Part shown: positions 26,912 to 38,533 of the stretch, in pieces
Layout: each line of letters begins with the position of its first letter
Numbering within the stretch: the stretch's first letter is position 1
Source: Paenibacillus sp. SYP-B3998
Lineage (GTDB): Bacteria > Bacillota > Bacilli > Paenibacillales > NBRC-103111
Assembly (NCBI RefSeq): GCF_010820665.1
Contig: NZ_JAAIKC010000011.1
Coordinates: forward strand, 102,154-166,153
Length of the DNA: 64,000 bases
Reading direction: 5' to 3'
Made by a program: the position numbers and the translations under genes
The notes under the pieces: model-generated
What the model saw: the letters and a program-made list of their open reading frames with translations, nothing else
Database searches by the model: none
Told to the model about the DNA's origin: nothing

Positions 26912-28011
26912 TAGGCATCCACCTCCCCAACGACAATGTCGATCCCGCCCAAAATAGTAATCAAATTCGTCATCGTTTCACCGACGAGCAGCTTGGGCAA
27001 TATTTGTAGATTAACGAAAGAAGGTCTGCGGAACTTCAACCGGTAAGGCTCTTGCTTGCCTCGGGAAATAATATAGCAACCGATTTCGCCGCGAGGGGAT
27101 TCAATGGCCGCATACACTTCTCCTTCAGCTGGACGAATGACCCTAGGCACTTTGCCCATAGTTTCGCCTTCACCAGGAAACTGCTCAACCGCTTGCTCTA
27201 GAATACGAAGCGATTGCTTCACTTCTTCCATACGAAGAATGTAGCGATCATAACAGTCACCACCGGTTCTTACAGGTACATCGAATTCAAAACGGCTGTA
27301 CAGGCTATAGGGCTGCGTTTTGCGAATGTCCCAATTCACGCCGGTACATCTCAGGTTTGCTCCACTTAAGCCGTAGGCAATTGCTGTATCGGCGTCATAT
27401 TTACCCACACCTTTAATCCGTGAAAGGAAAATTTCATTGCCCGTCACTAAGGTGTGATACTCTTCCAACTTATCATACATATACGGAATGAATTTTCTTA
27501 CTTTATCGATCCAGCCTTCTGGAGCGTCCCATTTGACTCCGCCTACACGCATATAGTTATAGGTCAGCCGAGCACCGCAAAGTTCATTGAACAAGTCAAT
27601 AATGATTTCCCGATCGCGGAAAGCGTAAAGGAATGGACTCATGGCACCGATATCCAACAGATAGGTTCCCCACCAAACCATATGGGAAGCAACGCGCTGC
27701 AGCTCCATCACGATCAAGCGGAGGAATTCCGCTCGTTCGGGCACCTCTAGCTGCATCATTTTTTCTACGGCATGAACGAGCACGTAGTTCGTTGTCATCG
27801 CCGATACGTAATCCATTCGATCTGTATACGGAATAATTTGCGTATAGCTGAGGTTCTCAGCCAATTTTTCAGTTCCTCTATGTAGATAGCCCATCACCGG
27901 AATCGCTTCACGAATGATTTCTCCATCCAGCTTTACGATCACACGGAAAACCCCATGTGTGCTAGGATGCTGAGGGCCAACGTTCAATAACAGCTCTTCT
28001 GTCCGTAACAA
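26911..28011 (-). CDS. nuoD: NADH-quinone oxidoreductase subunit D
   Basis: 49-kDa-type subunit lining the quinone pocket, 366 aa. Motifs: LNVGPQHPSTHGVFR with the conserved His, MGYLHRGTEKLAE, and GEIGCYIISRG. The C-terminus EVDA lacks the Arg ending of many NuoD proteins. A TTG start at 28011 follows GGAGGTG by 6 nt. Confidence 0.95.
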   Translation of the reverse strand: MLRTEELLLNVGPQHPSTHGVFRVIVKLDGEIIREAIPVMGYLHRGTEKLAENLSYTQIIPYTDRMDYVSAMTTNYVLVHAVEKMMQLEVPERAEFLRLIVMELQRVASHMVWWGTYLLDIGAMSPFLYAFRDREIIIDLFNELCGARLTYNYMRVGGVKWDAPEGWIDKVRKFIPYMYDKLEEYHTLVTGNEIFLSRIKGVGKYDADTAIAYGLSGANLRCTGVNWDIRKTQPYSLYSRFEFDVPVRTGGDCYDRYILRMEEVKQSLRILEQAVEQFPGEGETMGKVPRVIRPAEGEVYAAIESPRGEIGCYIISRGKQEPYRLKFRRPSFVNLQILPKLLVGETMTNLITILGGIDIVVGEVDA

Positions 28012-28014
28012 GTG

Positions 28015-28938
28015 CTACACCTCCGGGTCGAGCGGTTCGTAATCTTTGCGTAGTGGATGACCGACCCAATCGTCAGGCATCATAATTCTTTGTAAATTAG
28101 GGTGTCCTGGAAAATTGATACCTAATAAATCGTACGCTTCCCTCTCATTCCAATCAGCCGTTGGCCATACAGAGGCAACCGATGGAATGATCGATTGCTC
28201 GCGATCGGTTTTCACCTTTACACAGTATTCTCTGTTATGTGTGAGGGAAAGCAGGTGGTAAGCCACCTCCAGATGCGTTTCCTGATCGACACCGGAGAGA
28301 TTACGCAAATAATCGCAGCGCAACTCCTCGTGATTCTTCATTATCACCGCGGCCTCCGGCCAGCGGCTGCTGTGAATAATAACGTAAGGACGATGCGCGT
28401 CCTTCTCATTGATGAAAGCCTCGACGACAGCGTCTTCGCCTACGTCGGATTTCAAAATCTCCACCAGCCGATCCAGCAATGGCTGGTTTGGAGAGGGCTC
28501 CTTCGGCGCAGCAGGCTCGGCCGAATCGGGCTTGGCTGCGCGTGCGCTAGCTCTCGCTGCGCGGGCTTCAGCGGCGGCCTGGGCTTTGGCCGCCTTATCG
28601 TCATCGGTGGCGTCCGCAGGCGTCACCGATGGGGTTTCAGCCGACGCGGGCTCGCCAGTCGGCGTTGCTGCCGCTCGCGCAGCCTGCCGCGCGGCACGGG
28701 CCGCAGCACGCTCAGCTGCTGCATCCGTAGCTGCTGTAGGAGTGGGCTCCTGCGATGCCTCCTCGTTAGCGACAGGCACCTCAGGCGTTGTTTTTGAAGC
28801 TTCAGCGCCATTGGCAGCACCGACAACCTTGCTTTCTCCTTCTTGGACCTCAGCTTCAACTTGGGCTAGCTCCGATTTCACTTCGGGATTCTCAGGTGTT
28901 AGTCCTTCCTTCCCTTCCGGCTTCTTCTCCTCACTCAT
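28015..28938 (-). CDS. nuoC: NADH-quinone oxidoreductase subunit C with Ala/Glu-rich extension
   Basis: 30-kDa-type subunit, here 307 aa. The conserved domain occupies about residues 150-307: [39 protein letters not shown], and LRKDYEPLD. The first 145 residues are low-complexity, rich in Ala, Glu, Pro, Thr and Arg, and probably disordered or helical. Related Bacillales NuoC proteins also carry acidic N-terminal extensions. The start ATG overlaps the nuoB stop (ATGA). GC content rises over the extension, which creates large antisense open frames with no support. Confidence 0.93.
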   Translation of the reverse strand: MSEEKKPEGKEGLTPENPEVKSELAQVEAEVQEGESKVVGAANGAEASKTTPEVPVANEEASQEPTPTAATDAAAERAAARAARQAARAAATPTGEPASAETPSVTPADATDDDKAAKAQAAAEARAARASARAAKPDSAEPAAPKEPSPNQPLLDRLVEILKSDVGEDAVVEAFINEKDAHRPYVIIHSSRWPEAAVIMKNHEELRCDYLRNLSGVDQETHLEVAYHLLSLTHNREYCVKVKTDREQSIIPSVASVWPTADWNEREAYDLLGINFPGHPNLQRIMMPDDWVGHPLRKDYEPLDPEV

Positions 28939-29453
28939 CGGTTAGTCACCTGCTTCCCAGTCTTCGCTTCATAACGGATTTTCTCCTGAAGCTTATTGAT
29001 CCCGTAGATAAGTGCCGCCGGATTAGGAGGACACCCTGGAATGTACACATCGACTGGTACCACCTGATCGACACCTTTTACAACCGAATACGATTTTACG
29101 TATGGACCACCAGCAGTTGCACATGAACCCATAGCGATAACCCATTTAGGCTCAGGCATCTGCTCATAAAGACGGCGCAACAAAGGAGCCATTTTCTTCG
29201 TTACCGTCCCTGCTACAATCATGACGTCAGATTGTCGGGGAGACGTACGGAAGATGACTCCGAAACGGTCTAAATCATAATGTGAGCCACCTGTGCCCAT
29301 CATTTCAATGGCGCAGCACGCTAGACCAAAGGTCAGCGGCCAAAGGGAATTGCTGCGAGCCCAAGCTTTCACTTGCTCCAGCGTCGTCATAAATACGTTG
29401 CGGTTTAATTCTTCCCGTTCCTCGGGAGATATCGACTCTAAACTGAAGTCCAT
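28935..29453 (-). CDS. nuoB: NADH-quinone oxidoreductase subunit B (4Fe-4S N2)
   Basis: Carries the terminal N2 cluster, 172 aa. Ligand region: [20 protein letters not shown], then [16 protein letters not shown] and [16 protein letters not shown]. The ATG at 29453 has GAAGGTG upstream and overlaps nuoA by 16 nt; a further upstream in-frame ATG lies inside nuoA and is rejected. Confidence 0.95.
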   Translation of the reverse strand: MDFSLESISPEEREELNRNVFMTTLEQVKAWARSNSLWPLTFGLACCAIEMMGTGGSHYDLDRFGVIFRTSPRQSDVMIVAGTVTKKMAPLLRRLYEQMPEPKWVIAMGSCATAGGPYVKSYSVVKGVDQVVPVDVYIPGCPPNPAALIYGINKLQEKIRYEAKTGKQVTNR

Positions 29454-29806
29454 TGCAGCACCTTCTTTTTCCAAGCGTATATTAATCCTATGGCAAGCAA
29501 GGCAACAAAAATACACATTTCCACTAAAGCAAAAAGTCCAAGCTGGTTATACGCCACAGCCCATGGATAAAGGAACACGGTCTCTACATCAAAAATAACA
29601 AACATCAAAGCAAACAGATAATACCGAATGTTAAAACGAATTTGCCCTTCACCCACAGGCTCATTTCCACTCTCATAAGTCGTGTACTTCTCTTCGACGG
29701 GCTTACTCGGTCTCAGCCACTTCCCAATCGTTAAGGCCACAACAGGCAACAAAACGCCTAATCCTAGGAAAATCGCTACGATCACATAATTATTTGTGTA
29801 CATCAT
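29438..29806 (-). CDS. nuoA: NADH-quinone oxidoreductase subunit A
   Basis: Three-helix subunit, first gene of the operon. Motifs: [20 protein letters not shown] and [18 protein letters not shown]. About 122 aa from the ATG at 29806; a second ATG follows immediately. GGAGG lies 13 nt before the first ATG, which is long, so the start is uncertain within a few codons. Only an 11-gene set (A, B, C, D, H-N) follows: no NuoE, F or G. Confidence 0.9.
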   Translation of the reverse strand: MMYTNNYVIVAIFLGLGVLLPVVALTIGKWLRPSKPVEEKYTTYESGNEPVGEGQIRFNIRYYLFALMFVIFDVETVFLYPWAVAYNQLGLFALVEMCIFVALLAIGLIYAWKKKVLQWTSV

Positions 29807-29880
29807 CCGAATGTAACCGCCTCCATTCTTATTTACTTTTCTTATAAAACTAATTAGTTTTGGCAATATTCACCTTCAAT

Positions 29881-29886
29881 ATTATA
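29881..29886 (-). promoter_or_regulatory. Possible -10 element of the nuo operon
   Basis: TATAAT on the minus strand 75 nt before nuoA. No convincing -35 is visible 17 nt upstream, so this is tentative. Confidence 0.35.
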
Positions 29887-30070
29887 TCAAAAAGGTTTTT
29901 AGGCGTCGATGACTAATTCCAAACGTCACAATTCAGGCTCAGGGTGTAGATTTCCCAATTCCTACCTAAAATACACATTTCCTTCATCAGCTGATTAGTG
30001 CTCAGCGGGGGTGAGTACTACTATGCAATGGAAATTGCATATGAACGAAAGATCTAATCTTCAAGTAAGT

Positions 30071-30994
30071 TTAGCTATCGCTAGGGGATATGGTTTTGAA
30101 ATAATAGCTTCGTGATGAGCTGTGGATAAATCCATTTTTCTCATACAAGTCAATTGCCTTATCGTTAGCTGTATTGACACTCAAAGTGATTTCATTCGCT
30201 CCAGCCTTTTTAAATCTATATAAACCTTCTAAAAGTAATGCTTTGCCTAAACCTAGCCTTTGATAGCTTGGTTTAACCGCGATTGTTGGAATTTGCCCAA
30301 CTCCTCCAACCATTTTGGAAGATATAAAAGCCACAGGTTCCCCCTCTATAGTCAACGCTAATAGAGATAAGTCTGGTCTGAACTCGGAACTTCCAAATTC
30401 ATGGACCACACTATCTGTAGTTTTATTACCATTAAACGCAGCATTATAAACTGAAGCCCATGCAGTTGCATCCGTATGTGTAGGTGAACGAAAAGAAAAA
30501 TTTGTGGGTAAGGGAACCACTTGTGCCTGATCGATTTCAGAATTTCGAAGTATGAGTAGTTCATGTCTTTTTACCATTCCATGCAAATGCGCTAATTCAA
30601 GCATCCCTGGCGTTCGAGAATCTACCCGAAGAACAAAATGAATGGTCTGATTCACACTATGGGCATATTGATTCAAATGTTGAAGTATAAACTCAATCAG
30701 GAGGGTTCCCAAACCCTTTCTTCGCCAATCGACGTCGACGGCAGAATAACTGTCAACTTTTCTTCCCGTCAAATGACTAGCGAAGCTAAGGGATATGTAC
30801 CCTATAATTTGATTATCAACAACAGCTACAAATGTATTTTCACGACTCTTTGCATCCGGTTTATCTAAGTACCGTTCAAACTCATCAACTGTTATTCCTT
30901 TTTGCAAATTAAATGGATCTCTATTTATCATTTTTACAATAAACGCTGTATCTGATAATTGATATTGGCGTATTTTCAAATTATCTTTATACAT
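30071..30994 (-). CDS. GNAT acetyltransferase with two GNAT domains
   Basis: A 307-aa protein built of two tandem GNAT folds. The acetyl-CoA loop is seen twice: DWRRKGLGTLLIEF near residue 82 and PSYQRLGLGKALLLEG near residue 238. The closing motif DLYEKNGFIHSSSRSYYF is in the second domain. The substrate is unknown. The ATG at 30994 has GGGGG 8 nt upstream; an in-frame ATG at 31009 overlaps that site. It lies between the nuo operon and the atp terminator and appears monocistronic and unrelated to either. Confidence 0.87.
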   Translation of the reverse strand: MYKDNLKIRQYQLSDTAFIVKMINRDPFNLQKGITVDEFERYLDKPDAKSRENTFVAVVDNQIIGYISLSFASHLTGRKVDSYSAVDVDWRRKGLGTLLIEFILQHLNQYAHSVNQTIHFVLRVDSRTPGMLELAHLHGMVKRHELLILRNSEIDQAQVVPLPTNFSFRSPTHTDATAWASVYNAAFNGNKTTDSVVHEFGSSEFRPDLSLLALTIEGEPVAFISSKMVGGVGQIPTIAVKPSYQRLGLGKALLLEGLYRFKKAGANEITLSVNTANDKAIDLYEKNGFIHSSSRSYYFKTISPSDS

Positions 30995-31086
30995 ATCTAC
31001 ATCCCCCATTCATGATTAATATATCACTCACCCTCCCCTGCTGAAAGATTTTGGAATAACCGGTTAGGTCAATTCTACCTGAACAA

Positions 31087-31120
31087 ACAAAAAAAGCGAG
31101 GGAACCAATGCTCCCTCGCT
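31087..31120 (-). terminator. Rho-independent terminator of the atp operon
   Basis: Stem AGCGAGGGAGC-ATTG-GTTCCCTCGCT followed by TTTTTTTG on the minus strand, 15 nt past atpC. Confidence 0.93.
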
Positions 31121-31135
31121 CTTAACAATCATCTA

Positions 31136-31540
31136 TTACTTACCGGACACGTCGATCCGATTGAGTGCTCTTTGCAACGCTAATTCAGCACGTTTGAAGT
31201 CTACGTTTTCTTGCTTTGTTTCTGCAAGACGTTTCTCCGCACGTTCTTTCGCTGCTTTCGCACGATCCACATCGATTTGTCCTGGCAGCTCGGCGCTTTC
31301 CGCCAGTATAACCACCTTATCCTTGCGCACTTCCATAAATCCACCGTTTACTGCGATGATTTCGTCTTTAGAGCCCATCTTTTTCACAGTAATCGAACCA
31401 ATTTTTAATGGAGTGACCAGTGGAATGTGGTTCGGCAGAATTCCAAGCTCCCCTTCAATACCTTTTGCGGAAATCATGTTCGCCTGTTCAGCGTACACTT
31501 TGCGCTCTGGGGTAACAATTTCCAGTAGGAATGTACTCAC
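31136..31540 (-). CDS. atpC: ATP synthase epsilon subunit
   Basis: Central-stalk subunit, 134 aa. N-terminal beta-sandwich (LEIVTPERKVYAEQANMISA, GELGILPNHIPLVTPL) and C-terminal helical hairpin (RAKAAKERAEKRLAE). A GTG start at 31540 has GAAGGAG 7 nt upstream. It is the last gene of the operon, separated from atpD by 74 nt that hold a leader-hairpin repeat. Confidence 0.95.
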   Translation of the reverse strand: MSTFLLEIVTPERKVYAEQANMISAKGIEGELGILPNHIPLVTPLKIGSITVKKMGSKDEIIAVNGGFMEVRKDKVVILAESAELPGQIDVDRAKAAKERAEKRLAETKQENVDFKRAELALQRALNRIDVSGK

Positions 31541-31547
31541 TTGGATT

Positions 31548-31589
31548 CTCCTTCCTAAGCGTTTACCATAGGTAAACTTTCTTCGTAAG
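31548..31589 (-). repeat. Leader hairpin repeat, copy before atpC
   Basis: Minus strand: CTTACGAAGAAAG, then GTTTACC-TAT-GGTAAAC, then GCTTAGGAAGGAG. The stem has changed on both sides (GTTTACC/GGTAAAC rather than GCTTTCC/GGAAAGC), which keeps pairing and points to selection on the RNA fold. Confidence 0.7.
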
Positions 31590-31614
31590 CAAATGCTGAG
31601 TTTATTAAACTAGA

Positions 31615-33053
<1,439 letters not shown>

Positions 33054-33057
33054 ATTA

Positions 33058-33915
33058 TCATGCGTTCGCGTTCGCTCCGGCAACAATTTCCGATATTTCC
33101 TGGGTAATCGAGGCTTGACGCGCACGGTTGTAGGCTAATGTGTAGCCGCTGATCATTTTCGTTGCATTCTTCGTAGCGGAATTCATCGCGGTCATTCTCG
33201 CACCGAACTCACTTGCTTTACCTTCCAATACAGCACTGTAAATAAGCGTTTCAGCATATTTAGGTAGCAATACTTCCAGTACGCCTTCTGGTGACGGCTC
33301 ATACTCATAACTAGCAGTAGCCACGCCAGTAACTTCTTCCATAGGAAGCAGGCGAATCATGGTTGGAATTTGGGTAATCGCATTTTTGAATTGGTTGTAT
33401 ACCAAGAACAACTGGTCATACGTACCGTTCTCGAAGTTCTTCACTGCTGCAGTAGCTACAGGTTTAATGTCCGCGAATTTCGGTGAATCCGGAACCCCTG
33501 TCACTTCTTCCACAACTGGCATGTTACGTTTGCGGAAGAAATTACTACCTTTACGTCCGATTACGAAAATCGAATATTCAGCTGTTGATTTATGGTTTTC
33601 ACGAATCTCGGTCATGACCTTCCGCAACACGTTAGCGTTGTAGCCTCCAGCCAATCCACGATCCGAGGTGATTACTAAATAGCCTGTCTTCTTCACTTCG
33701 CGTGACTGTAACATCGGGTGTTTGATCCCTTTGCTTCCAGCTGCAATGCTTTGAACGACTTCTTTCAGCTTATCTGAATAAGGACGTGCTGCTTCCGCAG
33801 AACGTTGCGCTCGTCTCAAATTCGCTGCAGAGACCATTTCCATCGCTCTCGTAATTTGTTTCGTGTTTTGTGTGGACTTGATTTGGCGCTTAATCTCGCG
33901 CATTCCTTTTGCCAT
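33058..33915 (-). CDS. atpG: ATP synthase gamma subunit
   Basis: Rotor shaft, 285 aa. N-terminal MREIKRQIKSTQNTKQITRA and EMVSAANLRRAQ; middle TSDRGLAGGYNANVLR; C-terminal MTAMNSATKNATKMISGYTL and YNRARQASITQEISEIV. GAGAGGTG precedes the ATG. The 128-nt gap to atpA contains an inverted stretch (GAAGCTCTGCC, GGCAGAGCTTC) downstream of atpA. Confidence 0.97.
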   Translation of the reverse strand: MAKGMREIKRQIKSTQNTKQITRAMEMVSAANLRRAQRSAEAARPYSDKLKEVVQSIAAGSKGIKHPMLQSREVKKTGYLVITSDRGLAGGYNANVLRKVMTEIRENHKSTAEYSIFVIGRKGSNFFRKRNMPVVEEVTGVPDSPKFADIKPVATAAVKNFENGTYDQLFLVYNQFKNAITQIPTMIRLLPMEEVTGVATASYEYEPSPEGVLEVLLPKYAETLIYSAVLEGKASEFGARMTAMNSATKNATKMISGYTLAYNRARQASITQEISEIVAGANANA

Positions 33916-34043
33916 ACCTGCTCACCTCTCTTTTGAGGCTTAGAAAAGCCTTCATTCGAAGACCTGAATTCAGGCGATCAGCCTGCCCAGGATTAACACG
34001 GGAGGCAGAGCTTCACTTCAACTTGAAGCTCTGCCATCATGAT

Positions 34044-35564
<1,521 letters not shown>

Positions 35565-35589
35565 TCACCCCTATTCTTACAGTGCTTTG

Positions 35590-36123
35590 TTAAACTAACG
35601 CTTTAGATAAACGATCCAACTTACCTGCCAAGCTTCCATCATATAAACGGTCGCCAATGCGCACTTGAATGCCGCCAAGCAACTTAGGCTCAACTACATT
35701 TTCAACACGAATCGTCTTCCCTGTTACTTTGCTGAACTGCGATGCAATTTCTGCTTGTTGTGCTTCTGTCAATGTAAGTGCAGAGTATACGGTTGCACTC
35801 GCTTGTCCAAGAGCTTCATTTGCGATCTTAACGTAGTCGCTTACTAACGCAGTAAGAATCGATTGTCTTCCTTTATCAATCAAGACCTGCAGCGTGTTCG
35901 CTACCATCTCGGAAACTTTGCCTTCAAAAATCTGCTTCAGAAGGTCCGTCTTCACGGAAGTTCCGACGTTCGGATGGTTTAGGAACTTCTGCAAATCTGC
36001 ATTGTCCCTAATCGCACTACCTACAGATTTCAACTCTTCTTCAACTTGGGAAATAACACCTTTCTCCCTAGCTACTTCGAATAGAGCCTTGGCATAACGC
36101 TTCGCTACGACGATGTCACTCAT
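35590..36123 (-). CDS. atpH: ATP synthase delta subunit
   Basis: Peripheral-stalk cap, 177 aa. N-terminal VAKRYAKALFEVAREKGVIS and C-terminal GIQVRIGDRLYDGSLAGKLD are the family signature. It overlaps atpF by 4 nt (ATGA). Confidence 0.96.
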   Translation of the reverse strand: MSDIVVAKRYAKALFEVAREKGVISQVEEELKSVGSAIRDNADLQKFLNHPNVGTSVKTDLLKQIFEGKVSEMVANTLQVLIDKGRQSILTALVSDYVKIANEALGQASATVYSALTLTEAQQAEIASQFSKVTGKTIRVENVVEPKLLGGIQVRIGDRLYDGSLAGKLDRLSKALV

Positions 36124-36605
36124 ACGTTGCCTCCTACCTCTTTGAGGTAATGCTCAACCAATTCTTCCTGCGACTTTTCGTCGATTTGCTTTTCGATAAT
36201 TTTCGAGGCGATCAGAACGGACATTGCACCCACTTGGCTGCGAAGAGCGGCAACCGCTTTGTTCTTTTCATTCTCGATATCTTTAAGCGCTTCGTCTTTC
36301 AAACGATTCGATTCCGCTTGTGCAGCATGAACGATATCATCTGCTTGTTTGGAGCCAGTTTGTTTCGCTTGCTCGATAATATCGTAAGCTTCCTTACGAG
36401 TTTGTTGCAGAGCTTGTTTTTGTTCCTCTAACAGTTGCTCTGCTTGCTTGCGGCTATTTTCAGCCGTTTGAATTTGATCTTTAACCAATTGTCTGCGTTT
36501 TTCCATCATGCCAAACAGAGGACCAAACGCAAATTTGGAAAGCAACAGATACAGAACTAAAAACGCGATAATTTGTATAAAAAATGTGGACCATTCAATA
36601 TGCAA
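36120..36605 (-). CDS. atpF: ATP synthase b subunit
   Basis: Peripheral stalk, 161 aa: one N-terminal membrane helix (FIQIIAFLVLYLLLSKFAFG) then a long charged coiled coil. A TTG start at 36605 with GGGAG 9 nt upstream. Confidence 0.95.
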   Translation of the reverse strand: MHIEWSTFFIQIIAFLVLYLLLSKFAFGPLFGMMEKRRQLVKDQIQTAENSRKQAEQLLEEQKQALQQTRKEAYDIIEQAKQTGSKQADDIVHAAQAESNRLKDEALKDIENEKNKAVAALRSQVGAMSVLIASKIIEKQIDEKSQEELVEHYLKEVGGNV

Positions 36606-36683
36606 GTAACGTCACTCCCTTCTGATAACGTGGGCAAAACGAAGGCGTGGTGGCTACTAGGGCCATCCCCGCCAAACGGTTTC

Positions 36684-36923
<240 letters not shown>

Positions 36924-37019
36924 TTAAATTCATAAGTTTGTTTGTATTTACTGCTAAAAGATTGTAACTACTTGTTAACAGTATCGTTAACTCGAGACTT
37001 CCCGAGGTCAGTCTTGCTT

Positions 37020-37727
37020 TTAGTGCTCTTCTTCATGAATCAACGTTTGAGAGATGTAAACCATTGTCAACATGGTGAAAACGAAGGCTTGAATCGCGCC
37101 TACGAACACACTGAAGCCCTGCCATACAAAGAGAGGCGCTATTCCAAACCAGCCTGCACCAATAATGACAGATATCATGATTTCACCTGCATAAATATTA
37201 CCGTATAGACGAAAAGCGAGTGTAAGCGGCTTAGATACAACTTCAATCAAATGAAGAATCAGCATAGCGCCTTTAAACTCAAAGTAATGCGCAAAGTAAT
37301 GCTTCGTATTCCGAGTTATCCCTAAATAATGACTAAGCAGGATGACGATAACCGTAAGCGCTCCTGTAACAGCAATATCAGCTGTTGGCGATTTCCACCA
37401 AGACACATGATCTTCGGTCACAATCGAGAACGGAAGGCCGAGCATGTTGCCGATAAAGATGTACATAATGAGCGTGAGACCGAGTGCTATGAATCCTTTG
37501 CCATGCTTGGAACCAATTGTACTACCGATAATACCTTCTACAAATTCAATAGTCCATTCCATAAAATTTTGCAATTTCGAAGGATTCGTTACCGATGCTT
37601 TGCTGGCTCCTGCGATTGCTAGGATAAGCACGATAATAGTTGTTATTCCGATCATCATAAGTGCTGATGCATCGAAATGAATGCCCAACCACTCAAACTC
37701 TGGTACCTTATGTTCCATATTTTCCAT
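37020..37727 (-). CDS. atpB: ATP synthase a subunit
   Basis: Proton channel stator, 235 aa. The essential Arg is in EVVSKPLTLAFRLYGNIYAG, and FGIAPLFVWQGFSVFVGAIQ with FVFTMLTMVYI closes the protein. Three in-frame ATG codons lie at 37742, 37727 and 37718; 37727 is chosen for the AAGGGG placed 5 nt upstream. Confidence 0.95.
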   Translation of the reverse strand: MENMEHKVPEFEWLGIHFDASALMMIGITTIIVLILAIAGASKASVTNPSKLQNFMEWTIEFVEGIIGSTIGSKHGKGFIALGLTLIMYIFIGNMLGLPFSIVTEDHVSWWKSPTADIAVTGALTVIVILLSHYLGITRNTKHYFAHYFEFKGAMLILHLIEVVSKPLTLAFRLYGNIYAGEIMISVIIGAGWFGIAPLFVWQGFSVFVGAIQAFVFTMLTMVYISQTLIHEEEH

Positions 37728-37751
37728 TTTCACCCCTTTCATCGAATGGAA

Positions 37752-38132
37752 TTACTTCTTTGACATCTTAATAGAAAGAATACCCAGTACGAGTGTTACC
37801 AATTGAGCAAAAAAGTATCCAGCGATCGTCGTGGGTAAGGCGAAATGCTGTGGATACCGGACGGCAACCAAACCTGCAAAAGCCGCAATCGCTGCTCTTG
37901 TCAGAAAACCGAGGGTCACCTTGCGTCCCTTCTGCTCTATCGCAGCTGCTGCCAATTTGTCGATTTTCCAGGCCAGAAACCTTGCGTTGATGATACTTAC
38001 TATAGAGCCAAGCATCAGTCCCGCAATATAAACTCTGTAATCAACAAGAAGCGCCCATGCAGCTAAACAAAAGGATAAAAAGAAGAGAAATACATTTTGA
38101 ACCGTTTTCAGAGTGGCTGAAAAGTTATCCAT
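37752..38132 (-). CDS. atpI: AtpI-type ATP synthase accessory protein
   Basis: A 126-aa protein with four membrane helices (NVFLFFLSFCLAAWALLVDY, VYIAGLMLGSIVSIINARFL, AAIAAFAGLVAVRY, IAGYFFAQLVTLVLGILSI). Its position before atpB fits the AtpI/UncI role in c-ring assembly or Mg uptake; this is known for the family, not shown here. It starts directly at the stop of the preceding gene, with GGAGGG in that gene's last codons. Confidence 0.85.
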   Translation of the reverse strand: MDNFSATLKTVQNVFLFFLSFCLAAWALLVDYRVYIAGLMLGSIVSIINARFLAWKIDKLAAAAIEQKGRKVTLGFLTRAAIAAFAGLVAVRYPQHFALPTTIAGYFFAQLVTLVLGILSIKMSKK

Positions 38133-38354
38133 TCATAGCCCTCCGTACCGCTTTATCATGAAGTAAATGCTAATGATTCCGGTTACAAGCCCGAGCAAGA
38201 ATCCACCCAACAACCAGAGCTGTCCCCCTAGCGTTTGACTTAACCATTCACCGAACCAATATCCGGCTAGTAAACAAACTACGAGGTCAATACCAATTGC
38301 ACTAGTTAACGCTGCTGCTCGCCACGGATTATCCTTCGGATCTGTTGGTTTCAT
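38133..38354 (-). CDS. atpZ: AtpZ/AtpI family small membrane protein
   Basis: First gene of the atp operon, 73 aa with two helices (ALTSAIGIDLVVCLLAGYWF; LWLLGGFLLGLVTGIISIYF). The GYWFGEWL and G-rich second helix fit the AtpZ family. TTAGGAGG lies 5 nt before the ATG. Confidence 0.85.
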   Translation of the reverse strand: MKPTDPKDNPWRAAALTSAIGIDLVVCLLAGYWFGEWLSQTLGGQLWLLGGFLLGLVTGIISIYFMIKRYGGL

Positions 38355-38379
38355 CGCATCCTCCTAAGAATCCTCATTT

Positions 38380-38409
38380 ATTGTATCGAAGCCATGCAAG
38401 GTTTGTCAA
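38380..38409 (-). promoter_or_regulatory. Sigma-A promoter of the atp operon
   Basis: TTGACA (38409-38404), 18-nt spacer, TACAAT (38385-38380) on the minus strand, 25 nt before the first gene. This is the strongest vegetative promoter match seen in the left part. Confidence 0.85.
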
Positions 38410-38533
38410 TTGAATGAACTTCAAATGTTCGCTTCCACAAAACTCCCCAGAGCCTTATGGCTCAAGGGTTTGCTGATTTCCAAACCAAACAGTCGAACTG
38501 TACGCTGTAGCGTTTGTCATGATTTTGTCACGG

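Noticed and set aside
28195..28945. Large plus-strand frames opposite nuoC
   Set aside because: They mirror the GC-rich low-complexity extension of nuoC, have no ribosome site and encode Ser/Ala/Arg runs.
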